This document shows, one piece after another, positions 61,339 through 64,000 of a DNA stretch of 64,000 nucleotides (position 1 is the first letter of the stretch; every line of letters begins with the position of its first letter). The notes below the pieces were generated by a model. The model was not told where the DNA came from and did not search any database. It worked only from the letters and a program-made list of their open reading frames with translations. This DNA is from Psococerastis gibbosa (lineage: Eukaryota > Arthropoda > Insecta > Psocodea > Psocidae): positions 18,254,290 through 18,318,289 of the forward strand of contig OZ020489.1 of the NCBI GenBank assembly GCA_963971405.1, in the 5' to 3' direction. A program made the translations under genes and the position numbers.

Positions 61339-64000
61339 ATAATGCCGTAGCTCAAGATTGGCAATTTATTCCACTAGCGCTGGTGGGTGGATGTTATTGT
61401 TTCTGTACCTCACGGCGTGTCCTAGTTATTTATAGATTTCAAGGTTAGATTTCCTGTCTTGTTCATTCACGTTTTAAACATTGATGGAATGTTTTAAGTA
61501 GCATTTAAATATACTTTGCTTAGTAAGAGACATTGAAGTTTGTGCCACATATTACCACGGCCAGACGGACTTATGGGCCCAAATAGCGGCCTGAGTCCCT
61601 ATACTTACTTACTTATGGTGGCTCCATCGGCCCGTGTCGCACCAAGCCCCTCCAAAGCGCGCGATTCTCCGCTAACTCCCTCCATGTACCGAAATGGATG
61701 CTGCAGGCTCTCAAATCCTCGGAGAGCTGGTCCGACCATCTCTTCCTAGGTTGCCCCTGTGGTCGGTTGCCTGCTGGTTGGGCTTGCCACACCCTAGGCG
61801 CGGCCCTGGTCGAGGGCATCCTTGAAAGGTGACCTATAGCCCTTAACAACTACTACTACCTCGGCCAGAAATACACAAGCTCGTCTATTTCAACTCCAAT
61901 TTAATTCAATGTGCAGTAAATCCGGAAATACTTTACCATTAAGGGCGCATTCATTTGTCCGATAGTTTGGATTACTTGATAAGTAAAATGCAAAATTTAC
62001 GGAATTTAACCAGAAAAGTAGTCGTCCCGAGACAAATTAATTTGAAATTGTGACTTATGTTTTGGTGTAAAATGAACACATTAATAAGAAGAAATATTTC
62101 AAAATAAGTAACAAAATGGTGTAATATTTAAAATGTAGGTACCTAGCCTATACTTGTCAGATATCCCAACTACCTATTAGGTAGAGTACGTATGTCTTTA
62201 GGCAAACATTATCAGACGTATTAGTAGCATATTTAATTTCGCAGTTGTTAGTAAAGCCTATAATATTATTATTTCTTTTTTTAACTCAAAATTGTTTTAT
62301 ACAATTCATCCATAGCTTGCAGCCCGCATCATCCGGCAGTCAATTGTGTTCTGTGCCGTCTTTAGCATGCCCAGAACAGAATTATTATTAGCTCTTTTTG
62401 TTGCTTCTACTGTCACCCAAGCTGCTTTTATGAGCTTGATTTCGTTTTCAGTCCCCCCCCCCTGTTTTAAGTTGTATTATTTTTACAATATGCCTAGAGG
62501 AATCGTTTCATGCGTTTACTTGCTCTTTAGCATCTAGGTCGGTTTCCTTGTGGTAGTGCATTACCGTTAGACCTATATTGACGTCAGTCATGGTTCCGTG
62601 GTCTTCTAAGGTTACTTAATAGAAGAACGTATCTAGCTGTAGGAAGCTATAAACGTACTTATCAACGTAAATTTAGAGACATAAGCTTGCATTTTCACGC
62701 TGTCTTCATATATTAATCTGTGTTTTCTAAAAATAAAAAAAATAAAAAAGTGATGACCACGAAAGTATGCAACAGCACATAGCTTATATTTCGTAGTGCA
62801 GGCCCCTAAATATTTTAATGTAAAGTGCGTTTAAATTTCAAACACAATTTATTATACAATAAAAATCATGAGAAAGCGATAGGGACAAAATTCAGTAATT
62901 CAGTCATTAAAATAAAAAGAGTTTTAAGTTAAATTGTATCTTCCTGCATACTGGGAAAATAGCTATTTGAATAGTTATTTCCAGTACAACAAAAAAAAAA
63001 AAATTCGCAAATGGAAGTGCAACTAGACAATTACAACCGTATATCTCTGCCTAAAGCCGCTGTTGTGCCTGTACATTGCAGGTATTACAATAATTTTTAA
63101 CTTGATTACAAAAACGTTAGACCAAACTGGTAATGTCCTCCGATTGACGTATGCCTTGTGACCCGACATATCATCATGATTAATTCTCTTTTAACTAAAT
63201 AATTTTTTATTACATTTTTCGTATTTTCTTCTTTATTAATTTTGTACTTATTTTCAAATGTTGAGCTAAAGCTACGTGTATCGATACTTCCCATAAATCC
63301 TTCTGTTGAGAAGACATCACTCTGTCTGTTAATCCTCTAGTATTGACAGTTCTAATTAAACTTCGCAAGTGGGGCCAAAAAATGGCATAGCTTAGTTTTA
63401 AGCTTTTTTTAAATTAAAACAAAAAGTGCATGTATTATACAATATGTCGGTCAACAATGTAGGTAACGCAGAGCCTTTTTTTCTTTCTTAAAAACAAACT
63501 TAAAGGATTCATCTAACATTGTATTTGGGCATGATTTCAGTATAAAACATGATGTTTTATCAATTTCAAGTGATATCTTCTGTATTTATACCCAGCTTAT
63601 GGAAATTTCTTATGCAAATGGGGTGTCAAAATTTGAGCATGGAAGACATTCTGCTTGTGTTTATTTTGGCAAGAAGGCATTAATGAGTTGCCTACATTGC
63701 TGGAAATCCCGTTAATGTCGAAACAGTTTTTGTAGCTCTTACTGCTATTGCAGCCTTTGGGTTATTGTAACCCGGTTCGCCTCCTTTTTGTAAGTTGAGG
63801 TTTCACATTGGGTCCCTCTGGTTACACCTTTCCTCAGCTCTGGTGGCTGCGTCAGCCCCTAAGAAATTCTGTTTTTGCTTCGCTTTAGTCCGAGGGTCAT
63901 TCGTCCCCGTAGCGTAACTGTCTCCCAAACTTACCAACTTCCATCAGACCTGCAAGTGTTTTGCATATTCTGACAGTTTTTTTGGCAGGCTCTATTATGT
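61339..64000. other. Right flank without a recognised gene
   Basis: After the TIMM8 stop the only recognisable content is a retrotransposon tail at about 61545-61860. The rest is AT-rich. From 63730 on GC rises, but no ORF or splice-linked block reads as a known protein. Confidence 0.4.
61545..61860 (-). mobile_element. LINE 3' end beside an R2 fragment
   Basis: Reverse frame 61849-61613 reads IGHLSRMPSTRAAPRVWQAQ, NRPQGQPRKRWSDQLSEDLR, FGTWRELAENRALWRGLV: the classic tail of endonuclease/RT LINEs. It is flanked by a (TACT)n run (61602-61616). 61570-61600 (TTATGGGCCCAAAT, GGCCTGAGTCCCTA) is an R2-like end. Confidence 0.7.

Overview
The window is nuclear DNA from an arthropod, most likely an insect. 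It is AT-rich, with spliced genes (GT-AG introns of about 0.2 to 2.5 kb), many non-LTR retrotransposon fragments, hairpin MITEs, tRNA-derived SINEs and a Helitron remnant. The species cannot be named from the sequence. There are no operons, CRISPR arrays or rRNA genes. I rebuilt seven protein-coding genes by hand from splice sites, reading phase and recalled family similarity. Six are complete from start to stop; one enters from the left edge.

Layout, left to right: HIPK-type kinase (+, 3' part, 14 exons, 76-12641); an 11.2 kb gene-free stretch; cyclin A (-, 7 exons, 31386-23892); a YIPF1/2-type Golgi membrane protein (+, 3 exons, 31743-36348); LAMTOR1 (-, 4 exons, 40307-38064); mitochondrial asparaginyl-tRNA synthetase NARS2 (+, 4 exons, 40593-44673); FASTKD1-like mitochondrial RNA protein (-, 13 exons, 58962-45443); TIMM8 (+, 2 exons, 59288-61338); then about 2.7 kb with no recognised gene.

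The genes alternate strictly in strand. They form three divergent pairs with start codons only 285-356 bp apart (CycA/YIPF, LAMTOR1/NARS2, FASTKD1/TIMM8) and convergent neighbours between the pairs. Three of the seven genes serve mitochondria (NARS2, FASTKD1-like, TIMM8). HIPK and cyclin A are regulators of signalling and the cell cycle, LAMTOR1 anchors mTORC1 signalling on lysosomes, and YIPF acts in Golgi trafficking.

The most unusual content is a set of foldback (hairpin) elements of about 120-390 bp. They share termini (GGCGGGGTTTCCACC or close variants), a 3-bp TWA target duplication and a loop core (GGTAGCAGACATTAA), but their mid-arm sequences differ from copy to copy while still matching within each copy. 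In two places one hairpin sits inside the loop of another. Other elements include a 526-bp TIR element whose empty site is preserved in a paralogous repeat in the same window, two hAT-type MITEs with 8-bp duplications, a tRNA-like unit enclosed by inverted repeats, and LINE fragments whose stop codon is the first unit of their microsatellite tail.
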